The notes below the pieces were generated by a model. The model ran no database searches. It saw only the letters and a program-made list of their open reading frames with translations, and was not told the DNA's origin. Shown in pieces: positions 1-10,019 of a DNA stretch of 64,000 nt. A program made the position numbers and the translations under genes. Source of the DNA: Nematopogon swammerdamellus (Eukaryota; Arthropoda; Insecta; Lepidoptera; Adelidae); contig OX336344.1 in NCBI GenBank assembly GCA_946902875.1, positions 21,597,791 through 21,661,790 on the forward strand, in the 5' to 3' direction. The stretch's first letter is position 1, and every line of letters begins with the position of its first letter.

Positions 1-252
1 CTCTCAGTTTACTTATATCATTGTTTTTCAGTACAACTGAGATATCATCTGCAAACATTACCATCTCTATGTCGTCTGTTATACAGCTCGAGATGTCGTT
101 AACATATATTAGAAACAATAATGGTCCCAGGATAGAACCCTGCGGCACACCCATTGTGATTGATTCTACATTCGATTTTAAGCCATTGACGTCACATATT
201 TGAGCTCTATTTTCTAGATATGATTGATATTCGCAGCCAACAACATTAAATT
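1..252 (-). pseudogene. LINE reverse transcriptase fragment, cut by the window edge
   Basis: The minus strand is open for about 84 codons and holds two diagnostic reverse transcriptase blocks in the correct order. One is GVPQGSILGPLLFLIYVND; the other is FADDIS, which carries the catalytic aspartates, close to the window edge. This is the palm region of a non-LTR retrotransposon of Jockey type. The rest lies beyond base 1. Upstream of 252 the frame closes at once, so the copy is 5'-truncated or decayed. It is not a host gene. Confidence 0.8.
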
Positions 253-860
253 CATGAATGCCTAAATAAGGATTAAATTAAAAATCCACAAACAACAAAT
301 TTACGTAGCGCATTAGTATATTTTATATCAGGATATCGCATAACTAATTAATAGAGATAAATAATAATAATAATTTAATAGAGATAAAAATATTTTAAAT
401 CTGATTTGATTGAAAATGTGTCATGTGTGACAGAATAACCACGGCTAGATAGATAATTTGTTACAATCGCTTCATGGGACGATTCCTTCATCGCAGGAGA
501 GCTTAGACGCAGCTGCTGTGGTAGCAGCCAAACTGCACTATGGGAGTTTAACAAAAACGACATGCACCGCCTCAACATTAGGTTAGGTGATGAAGATGCG
601 TCGCTACGCGACGCATCTTCTTTAATTTAACCCTGTTTTTTTTAAAGCACCAATACAGGTTCGTCCATCAAAGGACTCGTCTTCATGGGTGTCTCGTCTT
701 ACTAGCTATTGTATACATTCATGTCGGAAGTAAACTGTGCCCTGGTATACTAGAATGAATGTGTGAGTACATCTGTGTTGTCGACGTAATAAAGCAAACG
801 AATAGGGACTTTATTGATGTGAGAATTGGATGAAGTTTCCTAGTACGGATATAACCTCTA
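253..860. other. Unassigned A/T-rich DNA
   Basis: No coding frame or known repeat recognised. It contains the hairpin at 592-620 listed separately. Confidence 0.4.
592..620. repeat. Perfect 13-bp hairpin
   Basis: Arm GAAGATGCGTCGC at 592-604 is followed by a 3-nt loop (TAC) and its exact reverse complement at 608-620. No flanking T-tract or gene gives it a role. Confidence 0.7.
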
Positions 861-1860
861 CGGCTTCTGAGCGTCTCCGACCGAGTGTTGTGTGTGTGCG
901 AAAAAAATCAGTTGTGGGCTGACCCCGGTGCTGCAAACGCAAATATCTAACGGGAAGGGTCTCCGTGGCGGTCCACAAGATTCAAGAAACCAAAGAGAAT
1001 GTCGAGGTGGATTCTTCAATCAGATTCGAGTACGTAGGATGAGCTGTCGTCCATCTCGCCTACAGTGCGAGCTGCTGGAGCGGTGCGAGGGCCACTCAGG
1101 AAGAGGTTTCTGTCGCTGTTGGATGCTAGTACTCCGAAGCAGTAAAAGACCGTTGATACTGGGCCTCATGCGACCGACTCCACATTCCTGGTGGTGCCAA
1201 GACCAGACACAAAGGCAGCGGGACCGTCGGGCCTGGGCTAAATTGAACAGTATTTCACTTTGACAACGACCACAGCGGAGTTCACGCCGGACTGCGAAGA
1301 AGGGCCTCATGCGACCGACTCCACATTCGTGGTAGTGCCAAGACCAGACACAGGGAGCAGCGGGATTTCCGATAACAGCAGGGATCTCGCGTAGGCCGAA
1401 ATAGGTAGATGGGCCACGAAGCGTTCGCTTTTAGTTCGTTCTTGCCGTAAAGAAATTAATGAGCGCAGGATTGCTTAATCATTAAAGTGTTCGATTGCTG
1501 TTTGATTCCATACAGATTCGAGAACGAGACCGAAGGCGAACGATTCTGTGGTTTTCCTCCACGTGGTGTGGCCTGGACACATTTTCCGACTTAGTTTAGT
1601 CTATGTACATGGCCGTTTGGTTACTAAATGCCCTCAATCATTATTAGAATATATGCTCGTTATTTCATGCATAAGAAAATGCGGTACTACACCTTTATGG
1701 TCGGGAAGTGGCTAATATAATCGCAAGTGACTGGGTCGTAAGGGTCCTTACCACTAGATAGTAGGATCACGTGCCATAATTAAATATAAAACCTAAAATA
1801 AGATAAAAACTAGAAAATTAAACTCACTGCCTCCTTACCGATATTAATATTGGCAATTTG
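861..1860. other. Unassigned region with a duplicated 63-bp segment
   Basis: 1161-1223 and 1302-1365 are direct copies, starting GGGCCTCATGCGACCGACTC, about 140 bp apart and with few mismatches. The surroundings are richer in G+C than the neighbours and could be the leader of an LTR element, but no protein is recognisable. From 1560 to 1860 I see nothing. Confidence 0.4.
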
Positions 1861-2100
1861 TTATGTAATGCGGTATGGGTGGCTGAGTGGGAGGGGCCAA
1901 AGCGCATGCTCCGACCAACCAATGTCACCTCCGAGAAGGTATGTGCCATACCGGAGAAGTCCCTGAATTGCTGACTATACTGGACTAGAGGAGAACACAA
2001 CCGAGGCTGCTATGCGGCCATCTTAGATCCAGCACGGTGGTACCAACCCAGTCGGCTGCAATTTGAGCCTACCACCTCGTAAGGGGCAAGGGAAGGGATT
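1861..2100 (-). mobile_element. SA SINE, 5'-truncated
   Basis: True orientation is minus: the 3' end ATTACATAA lies at 1861. The core is shared with the copies at 20.4, 21.3, 21.6, 30.5, 33.5, 39.9 and 63.4 kb, including the central segment TACCACCTAGTAAGGGGCAA (here CTCGTAAGG). The tRNA-type head seen at 33.49 kb is missing. Confidence 0.8.
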
Positions 2101-2364
2101 CGCTTGTGTGAATTCGGATTATATACGCCATTGAAAGCTGCTTACAATCGCGGTGGATGGATTTGCTTATGGAACCTGACATGGTTGTCTACACTGTACA
2201 GCTCAGCTTGTTCCTCTCGGAACTGTATGCCATTTCAGTGCGTTCCTTTCGTCGTGCCGACTGCACTACTGGACTGGACTGGACGATTTTGTGTGGAGGA
2301 AGGTGGGTGCTATTATTGTCTTTCTCTAAGATTTGTTTTCTCTTTATCTATACCAAACGATGGA

Positions 2365-2408
2365 CCCTGTTTCCCATAGCACAAGGAATCCTAAAATGGG
2401 AAACAGGG
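2365..2408. repeat. 12-bp inverted repeat
   Basis: CCCTGTTTCCCA at 2365-2376 pairs exactly with TGGGAAACAGGG at 2397-2408, with a 20-nt loop. Function unknown. Confidence 0.6.
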
Positions 2409-2419
2409 CACCACTAGAA

Positions 2420-2562
2420 ACTACGTACAATTATAAGCAATAGTAAGTAACAAGAACATTTCTTGGTAAGTAACCCTGCAGGTAGATGTACCTATCCTAT
2501 GCATTGTATGTAAAAAAACTCTTTATTTATACAATAAACGATTTCTTTCTTTCTTTTTTATA
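2420..2562 (+). mobile_element. LINE 3' tail ending in (TTTC)n
   Basis: A short non-coding tail with AATAAA-like sequence runs into repeats of TTTC. The same ending occurs near 32.06 kb and in the small insert at 56.3 kb. Most likely a 5'-truncated LINE copy. Confidence 0.5.
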
Positions 2563-2638
2563 CATCCGATTCGACTAAACATCACTTACAAATAAGTTGG
2601 GAAGAAAATATACAAAACATAATAAAGATTTGAATATA

Positions 2639-2644
2639 TTTATT
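2639..2644 (-). promoter_or_regulatory. Poly(A) signal of the minus-strand GST gene
   Basis: AATAAA on the minus strand, about 30 nt after the TAA stop at 2674-2676. Spacing and position fit the cleavage signal of this mRNA. Confidence 0.6.
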
Positions 2645-2673
2645 TATGACTAGAAAAATAGACTAGATATAAT

Positions 2674-5600
2674 TTAGCTGCTGCTGAACGGACTTTTGTA
2701 TGGCTTTCTCGCGGCGACGTAACGCTTGACTCCAGGGTAGGAGTGAATCTTGGCGACCAGAGCCTTGATGGTGGGGTACTCTGACTCGAGGTTGGTGCCG
2801 AGGAACAGGTTGGATGTTTCGATGACACCGAGGAAGATGAAGTCGACCCAGGTCAGCTGTTAGATGCAAATATTTATAGATTTATCAATCAAAAAACACA
2901 TTTCAATATTGCACAGCTCTTATTTTTTTTAATTTATTTATTAATTATTTTTTTTATGGAAACTGACACGGTTGGCTACATCACCTACAACATCCGTGAT
3001 GTCAGCCCATAACACCGGGTGAGCTAGGTGCCATGTCACTGCTTCCCTTCGGCCGTGCCGGCTACACTGAACTGGACGGAAAACACAAACTATTTACATA
3101 GCCGTTTCGACCGACGACGTTTCATTCAGTGCGGTGGTACCAACCCGGGCGGGTTAAAACCTACCACCTAGTAATATAAGAAGGGAGTAATATCCCTTAG
3201 TCGCCTTTTACGACATACACGGGGAGAGATGCAGTGGGGCTATTCTTTTAAAGTACCGACCCCACACGGTACACGGACTTCCGTCCTGCCTTCGCGCAGT
3301 TAGATAAAAAAGCCTTGCCTAAGAGCCAAGTTATGAAAACCCCATTCGAATACGTTCAATAGGTTTGAAGAATAACTCGAAAATTTCTTATATATATATC
3401 TTCGAAAATTCTGACGTGAACATATGAGTGAAGAACGTTAGCCATAACTCGCACATTACAAAGGTTAGCTATACTGTTAATACGACGTTTGAAGACACCC
3501 AGGTTAAAGGATTCGGGAAGTACACTCGCCGGAAGGCAGTTCCACACCCTAGAGGTGCGACAAAGAAACGATTTAGAGAACCGATGGGTTCTCAAAAGCC
3601 CAATGTCAACAACAAAACACATAAACAATGACTGACAGGCAAACATTAAAAATAATAAGCTCGCAATAAAATTACTTCGTGTTTTCTTTCTATATTTTAT
3701 GGAGTCTTAAGATTGTAAATTTCGTGAACGCATCAACTAGGCCATCTACATTAATGGCTCACATAAATATTTAAAGGATGCTGCCTGTATTATAAAGATG
3801 AAATAGGGTTGAATATTATATAGTTGGTGGCAGTAACCTCTCGCACTAGATATCGAACTGAACAGATCAAGAACAACGCGACGCGCGGCTGGGAGAAGAC
3901 GACCGTCGTCGTCGATCGTTATTCAATGGAACTCCAAAGAAAGCAAAAGTGGTGGCGAAACATTTTTGTTTAATTATTCAAAACTTACCTTCCCACCGAA
4001 GAAACCGTTGTTTGCCTTTAGATGCGTCTCGAAGCGGCTGAAGTAGTAATCGCGGTGTTGAGTAAGTACAGCTTTCTTTTTGGCGGCGCGGTCCTCTTCG
4101 TTTGTAGCTTTACCCCATTCTGATACCTCTGCAGATAACACAGTCATGTCATTAAACTTATCTTTAATCATTGTTTTAATTGCGAAATATGCAATCTTTA
4201 TTTTTTTATGTAATAAATATAATTTTTAATGACTCCTTTATTTCAGGAAATTATATTTGACACCAATTTTCAGTTAGATTTTATAGACGAAAAATGTTCT
4301 AAAATCCCTAATTATGCTTATACGATTATTTATTTTCAAGAAAGTCTACCATTGACGTTCCTATAAGCCTTAAAGTCTCCAAAACAATTATATTTTAACC
4401 CACGACGCAAAAGTAAGAAAGAAGGTGTTATTTGACGCATCCGTCTGTCTGGCTGTGGGTCTGTGTGTGTCCCAGTGTGTCTGTGTGCCTGTATGTCTGT
4501 GTGTCTGTCTGTGGCCAAACTCCCAAACGGACGGGCCGATTTGGATGCGGTTTTATATTAGAAAGCTGGTTTAACCGGGATGGTTCTTAGCTATGTTTGA
4601 TGACCATCAGGTCAGCCAATTCGAAGAACTTTTCCTAATTATTGAAAGTATATCTGCTGTAGAATGTAAATTTATTACACTTTCACTCGTATCCTTTAAG
4701 TAAATAAACGGCAATTATTGCAAAACTAATTTAAGTATCGACTGTTAGGCGGTGTTATTAAGTGGATAGTCACTAAATGCTTGTAAAAATGTTTATACAA
4801 AAAAAAGCCTTGCGAAGTTTCTTACCGGTTCTTCTTCGAGTACAGTCATGCTGTCTAACAATAAACAAAAAGTACTTGTAATCTAACCTAACCTATCCTA
4901 ACAAAATTAATACAAGTTAAAATAACGTCTCTTAAAAATCTTTAAATTAAAGTTAAGTTACAAATTAAGAAAACACATGAACAACCCTTAAAAATTTAAT
5001 AATAATCTCCGCTTAGATAATTAAAGACATGTAGAAAATATTTTTTACTTTTCAAGGGTTGTTGATGTGTGAGGGGTTTTTTTACAATCTGTAATTTAAC
5101 TTTTATGTGATAGATAAAAGTGCCAAAGAAGTAATCTCCATTGAAAATTTATGTATGTAATACTTACTGGCGAAGAAGTCATAAATGGTGAGAGCGGTAG
5201 CCAAGAGTTGCGCGTCCTTCCACGGGTCTCCGGCGACCAGGCCGAGGGACTGGCCAACGTATTGCGCAATGGCCAGGGACTGGTTGAGGGCGCCCTTGTC
5301 TCCGTCCTCAAATACAGGCAGCTGGCCGTATGGGATAGCTGTGAAATCGGACATAACGCCAAAGAATAAGAAATAGAAATTGCTATGTTATTACACACGA
5401 AGTTACAAAATGGCTGGTACTTTTTATCACACAAATTTTTTACTACTTTTTATTTTGATAATTGATTTTACTTTCTTTATAGAAAAGTGCAAAATACAAT
5501 GATTTTAATATTTCCAAAAGAAATTTACACTTACACTCACATAGAATAAATGTTTGCTTAAATAAAACAAAACATCGACTTTGTAACACCATGTATCGTT

Positions 5601-8600
5601 CAAAATACACCAAAATATATTCAGCACACACACGAGTATAGGTACAAAATGATGATTATACGGAGGCCTTTCAGCTGTCTAGCAATCACACTGCGAACTC
5701 ATTTTCAGTCGTCCCTATTTTCAGAATAAATAAATTACAAAAATTAAAATATTCTAGGTGCAAATAATTAAATAAAATTCATTACAGTGCATTCTAAAAA
5801 ACATCAAACTATTAGGCATACACTAAAATATTAACTTTGCACTTTATATTGTCAGCCTCGATAGCTCAGTGGTGCAGACAGTCAACTGTCGCTATTGAAT
5901 GTTAAGCAACGCTGGGTGCGGTCAGTACTTGGATGGGTGACCGCTGACCGTTGGAGGCTGACCGAGGTTCGGATTCCTCGTAAAACTGTAGGTCCCTTCC
6001 CTCCTAATCTTACTTGGTGGTAGGGTTTAACCCGCCCGGGTTGGTACCACCGCACTGAATGAAACGTCGGTCCAAACGGCTATGTAAATAGTTTTCCGAC
6101 CAGTTCAGTGTAGCCGGCACGATCAATGGGGGAAGCACTGACATGGCACCTAGTTCACCCGGTGTTATGGGCTGACATCACGGACGTTGTAGGTAATGTA
6201 GCCAACCGTGTCAGTTTCCATAAAAAAAAAATATATGTAAATGCATACTTTTATACCTACAATCATATTTAATTAACACAAAATCTGCACCCCCACACCT
6301 AAAAGCAAACGTAGCTTAGCGATACAGGTGCGCCGTGCGAGCCTAGTGCCTAGGTCTGAGCACATATACCGTATTTTATAAAAAAAAAACCTAAGGTTGC
6401 ACTCCGGGAGTGCCGGCAGAAGTGAAAACTTAAACATCAACGTTGTGCATTTTTGAATATTTTGGAATGGTTAGGGAATAATTTCGCACGAATTGTTTTA
6501 TTTGTCAGTATAAAAGTACTATCATTTATGTGCTAAAATACAATATTCATTTATTGCGCTATCGTAGACAAACATGACAATTTATATTACATAAAAAATT
6601 TAACACTACAGATAATTAATTAATAGGCCTAGCCATTCAAAGGGGCAACGCAGCCAGCGTATTGGGTACTGTGGCGGAGTCGGACGAGTTGGACGAAGTT
6701 TTTTACTTACAGTAAATTAAAATGTTAGTATTTAGTTTTTTATTTATTTATTAGATTAATTTTATCAATATTAGGTATACGTTTATATTTTAAACTAGCT
6801 GAGCCCGCGGCTCCGCTCGCGTGAAATTCGTATTCCAAAGAAGAATGTAAGTAACTAAGGGCGAGGCCGAAGGCCGAGCTGCGTTCAGGTAAGCGATAAA
6901 CCTTCTCAAAGAAAGTAACTAACTAAGGGCGAGGCCGAAGGCCGAGCTGCTTTCAGGTAAACGATAAACCTTTTTCAAATAAAGGAAGTAAGTAAGGGCG
7001 AGGCCGAAGGCCGAGCTGCGTTCAGGAAGACGACAAACCTTCTGGAAGAAAGGAAGGAACTAAGTGCGAGGCCGAAGGCCGAGCTGCGTTCAGGTAAACC
7101 AAAAACCCACTTCCGCCTTCGGGCCTCGCCCTTAAAGACTTCCTTTCTTCGATAGAATATAATATCGTTTACTCAATCTATTTATTTCATATAAATAAAA
7201 AAGTAATATTAATAACCAAAGAATTAAACCTACCTAACAAACATTAAAATAACTATCAAAACGGGCATTTTCAAATGTTCTTAGAGCACTTGCGGCATTA
7301 CCCCGCTGGATGGCAAGGCTTACCCTTTGAATGAAGTACATAAGCCCTTAATGACGGGACACCAGTTGCGTCAACCAGCTCAAGCCTCTTTTGGCTTCAC
7401 TGCTCCACGGACCGAGGGTTTCAACCGCAAACGCAACAAATTCGAAATCTTGAATTATATTTCTATATTTGCTGCGTTGGAGGCTCTCCGACCCAGCCTC
7501 GGCCGCGCCAGCCGCTCTTGAAGATGTCCTAACGTGACTTGGAGCCAATGTGAGAACAAAAGTGGCGTCCCACATCAAAGAACTACCCTTAGTCCATGGC
7601 ACTAAGGTCTCTAGCATCGGGCCTCTTGCCATCCAGCCGGGAATAACCGCGAGGTTCTAGGATGCACGGTATATTTGCCGTTAGAAGCGTGGACTTTATA
7701 ATAAAATTTAAATTAAATTAACTCAATCTTAATATTAATTAACTTTATTCGAGATGATTTTGCTTCTTCCTGAACGCAGCTCGGCCTTCGGCCTCGCCCT
7801 TAGTTACTTGCTTTCTTCGAGATGGTTTATCATTTGTCAGAACGTAGCTCGGCCTTCGGCCTCGCCTTAGTTGCTTACTTTCTTCAAGATGGTTTAGCTT
7901 CTTCCTGAACGCAGCTCGGCCTTCGGCCTCGCCCTTAGTTACTTGCTTTCTTCGAGATGGTTTTTCAATTATCCGAACGTAGCTCGGCCTTCGGCCTCGC
8001 CTTAGTTACTTACTTTCTTCAAGATGGTTTAGTTTCTTCCTGAACGCAGCTCGGCCTGCGGCCTCGCCCATAGTTACTTACTTTCTTCGAGAAGGTTTAT
8101 GGTCTTCCAGAATAGAGCTCGGCCTTCGGCCTCGTTCTTAGTTACTTATTTTCTTCAAGAATGTTTTTCTTCTTCCTGAAATCAGCTCCGCCTTTCGCCT
8201 CGCCCTTAGTTACTTTCATCGAGAAAGAATATCGTTTACGTGAGCGCAGATCCGCCTTCGGGCCCGCCTTTAGTTACTTACTTTCTTTTTTTTAAACACG
8301 AATTTCACGCGAGCGAAGCCGCGGGCAACAGATATATAAATTTTATTGCACCAATGACAGCGACATAACTTCGACTTTCAATTATTATTTTTATTTATCA
8401 AACAATTTGTCACCGGCCAGCTCACGTCGAGATGACAGTTCTCCGTTGTCAACATGACATTTAAAATTGTTTTTACCTTTACTTTGGACTACGTGATTTT
8501 AAACGCGCAATAATGTTTATAATTGTTAATGTTTTTTTATTTTTGTTAATTTTTTTACGTATTATGTTAACCCGGCATATAAACTGCCACTATACAAAGT

Positions 8601-9370
8601 TTCGTCTAATTCCGTTCAGTGGTTTTTGCGTGATGCGCGTACAGACAAACAAACAAACAAACAAAAATTTTAAAAACTGTTCTAACATGTTCAGTATCTC
8701 ATTTTAAGCCACCCTGGTTAGTTTTTTTCCGAATACATTCAATGTACAGACTTTCTTACCTCTACGATTTTATTATATTTATATGTATAGATGTATAGAT
8801 TGATGATTCATGTAATTTTGTATTTACGATGAAATAAAGAAAAAACACTACAGAACTATTATAATTATTTTACATCAAAAAGTTTATTTCTCAGAAAAAT
8901 CAACTTTCAACCATATTTTCAACGAATCTTACGCTTTTTCGATCAGGCTACGGATCTGACGCGAGTTTAACATTTTTTAAGCGCCGCTAAAGAAGTTTCG
9001 AATCTTACGCTTTTTCGATCAGGCTACGGATCTGACGCGAGTTTAACATTTTTTAAGCGCCGCTAAAGAAGTTTCGAATCTTACGCTTTTTCGATCAGGC
9101 TACGGATCTGACGCGAGTTTAACATTTTGTACCCATCTAAAAAAGTGCCAAGCGCCGCTAAAGAAGTTTTCACTTAAAAAAAACACAAAAAAAAACAAGC
9201 ATGTTGTGTAAAGTTGAAGAATTATCATAAAGTTACTCACTAGCTTTATGCTTGGGCCAATCCTCGTGATCGTACCTAGAATCTTCAAATTTTACTTCCC
9301 CGTAATATAACAGGTACCGAACCCCCTCACTCATCCCGTTGATGTCGAAGTATAGGAATCGCTTCGCCAT
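2674..9370 (-). CDS. Sigma-class glutathione S-transferase (prostaglandin D synthase-like), four exons
   Basis: Exons on the minus strand: 9370-9241, 5338-5168, 4128-3989 and 2856-2674. Every intron has GT...AG ends, the phases are 1, 1 and 0, and the joined frame is 207 codons plus stop, the normal family length. The N-terminal thioredoxin-like domain has the catalytic Tyr in FLYFDINGMSE (about residue 7) and the glutathione-site block YGQLPVFEDG...NQSLAIAQYVG. The helical C-terminal domain includes FFGGKLTWVDFIFLG, the sigma counterpart of GKLTWADVYF. The protein conjugates glutathione or isomerises peroxides and prostanoids in the cytosol; the substrate cannot be read from sequence. The start is the first ATG after a TATA box at 9426-9434. 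Intron 1 (3.9 kb) holds SINE and Helitron DNA, and intron 3 holds an SC SINE and a LINE scrap. The gene faces away from a related gene at 16 kb. Splice sites were chosen by eye. Confidence 0.92.
2948..3272 (-). mobile_element. SC SINE in intron 3 of the minus GST gene
   Basis: Read on the minus strand it starts with the RD-type head (GTACCGTGTGGGG...) near 3272, continues into the common SINE body, and ends GTCAGTTTCCATAAAAAAA near 2950. It is nearly full length and its sequence is close to the copies at 19.3, 35.7, 43.3 and 44.6 kb. Confidence 0.85.
3464..3613 (-). pseudogene. LINE-K C-terminal fragment in intron 3
   Basis: The translated minus strand gives VVDIGLLRTHRFSKSFLCR followed by RVWNCLPASVLPESFNLGV. 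This is nearly the same as the end of the LINE-K polyprotein at 56.1-56.3 kb. Only the last part of the RT ORF is present. Confidence 0.75.
4440..4620. repeat. RI repeat with TG-rich lead
   Basis: A TGTGTCTG-rich stretch is followed by GATTTGGATGCGGTTTT and ATTAGAAAGCTGGTTTAA. The same order recurs at 34.85-34.98 kb. It lies in intron 2 territory of the GST gene. Family unknown. Confidence 0.55.
4735..4870. repeat. RJ repeat
   Basis: About 130 bp shared with 36.02-36.20 kb, including GTGGATAGTCACTAAATGC and GCGAAGTTTCTTACCGGTTC. Shorter inverted pieces occur at 9.66 and 22.5 kb. No coding content. Confidence 0.6.
5851..6231 (+). mobile_element. SB SINE with tRNA/5S-like head, near full length
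   Basis: It starts GTCAGCCTCGATAGCTCAGT (tRNA A-box-like). A block then follows that matches the 5S rRNA internal promoter (TTAAGCAACGCTGGGTGCGG and TTGGATGGGTGACCGC), then the shared body, then the tail ending in A9. It sits in intron 1 of the minus GST gene. Confidence 0.85.
6632..6715 (+). pseudogene. Mobile-element protein C-terminus scrap
   Basis: 27 codons then a stop read AIQRGNAASVLGTVAESDEL. Nearly the same words (AIQRGNAASALRT) occur on the minus strand at about 7.28 kb, after the larger fragment at 7330-7690. Both look like the end of one invertebrate transposon protein whose name I cannot give. Confidence 0.5.
6795..8330 (-). mobile_element. Helitron-derived element with inverted arrays of a ~67-bp repeat
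   Basis: The low-coordinate edge is a Helitron 3' terminus read on the minus strand: GC hairpin (CACGCGAGCGGAGCCGCGGG), short spacer, CTAG, then a host T. Inward come four direct copies of a ~67-bp unit built on GAGGCCGAAGGCCGAGCTGC (6850-7110), a non-repeat spacer, then about eight copies in inverse orientation (7770-8290). A second, incomplete hairpin end at 8300-8326 closes the unit. Two opposed Helitron ends suggest two insertions or an inversion. The whole lies in intron 1 of the minus GST gene. Confidence 0.7.
7330..7690 (-). pseudogene. Transposon protein fragment (endonuclease-like C-terminal domain), frameshifted
   Basis: Minus-strand frames give ANIPCILEPRGYSRLDGKRPD, then after a frame change TLVPWTKGSSLMWDATFVL, then FEFVAFAVETLGPW. 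I remember the pattern 'LEPxGLxRxDGKRPDGxTLVPW...WDATCVDTLAPSH...AxETxGxWG' as common in invertebrate mobile-element polyproteins. The W-D-A-T segment may be part of a nuclease fold. It lies between the two repeat arrays, so a Helitron may have captured it. The family name is uncertain. Confidence 0.5.
8331..8922. other. A/T-rich intronic DNA with (CAAA)n
   Basis: Intron 1 of the minus GST gene. It holds a short CAAA microsatellite at about 8645-8666 after GTTCAGTGGTTTTTGCGTGA, a phrase typical of decayed insect repeats. No gene seen. Confidence 0.4.
8923..9172. repeat. Three tandem copies of a 76-bp unit
   Basis: Copies start at 8923, 8999 and 9075, each with CGAATCTTACGCTTTTTCGA. The first two are essentially identical; the third carries about 20 extra bp. 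On the minus strand each copy reads as the same short coding end, MLNSRQIRSLIEKA then stop, with AATAAA 40-50 nt after the last copy (8883-8888). It could be the end of a retroposed gene or an unused terminal exon. It starts about 70 bp inside intron 1. Confidence 0.75.
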
Positions 9371-9403
9371 GATGCTTATTATCGAATACTTTCGAGAGAC
9401 TAT

Positions 9404-9436
9404 GACAAAATCCGCGATAAAAGCCTTATATATACC
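9404..9436 (-). promoter_or_regulatory. TATA promoter of the minus GST gene
   Basis: TATATATAAGG on the minus strand at 9434-9424. A TCATAG initiator-like site lies about 28 nt downstream near 9404, and the GST ATG is 34 nt further on. No other TATA lies this close, and a short 5' UTR is normal for insect GSTs. Confidence 0.6.
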
Positions 9437-9662
9437 GGCGGACATAATCTAGACATTCGAAAAGATAATGAATTTGTTGTATATCTAACTAAACAGATAA
9501 CTAGTAGAGGTGTTTCACTCCATATTTGGCCATAAATTGTGCACTTAGGGACGAAGCAGCAATTTTTTTAGGGTTCCCTATCCATTACTAAGCCTACTTT
9601 ATTCTTTTTTCATCATCCATATACAGTACACTGGCACTCGAATTCGTCATATTTTAACATTT

Positions 9663-9745
9663 TTCAGTTCGATTATCACAGCGAAGAAGAACTGGCAAGA
9701 AACTTCGCTGGATACTTTTTTTTACGTCCACTTAGTCTACATTTA
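9663..9745. repeat. RJ fragment, inverted
   Basis: GCGAAGAAGAACTGGCAAGA and flanking bases match, in reverse, the core of RJ at 4.8 and 36.1 kb, and match directly a piece at 22.53 kb. Confidence 0.5.
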
Positions 9746-9942
9746 CAAAAATGTACAAAATTGTACAAAAATGTTTGCCACTGCCTACATAGAACGAGTC
9801 ATCACTATTTCTAAAAAAATTATCACAAATACAACATTTTTTCTATAAGCGTAAACCATTCATATAACTCGTTGGAGCCAATTGGAGCAGGCGAGTCTCC
9901 ACAAACAGCACCCGTTCACGAGCATCACGCCAGGGCCAGCCA

Positions 9943-9982
9943 TCGCCTCTCACCCTCATAATTATTTGAGGGTGAGAGGCGA
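9943..9982. repeat. Perfect 16-bp inverted repeat next to mariner
   Basis: TCGCCTCTCACCCTCA at 9943-9958 and its reverse complement at 9967-9982 flank an 8-nt loop. It lies about 40 bp outside the mariner end. Confidence 0.75.
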
Positions 9983-10019
9983 CCTGACGTCGTCTCTCTG
10001 TCTGTATCTTTAGAACCAT

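Noticed and set aside
9233..9445. Upstream ATG (9445) for the minus GST gene
   Set aside because: It lies upstream of the TATA box; the ATG at 9370 fits the family start.
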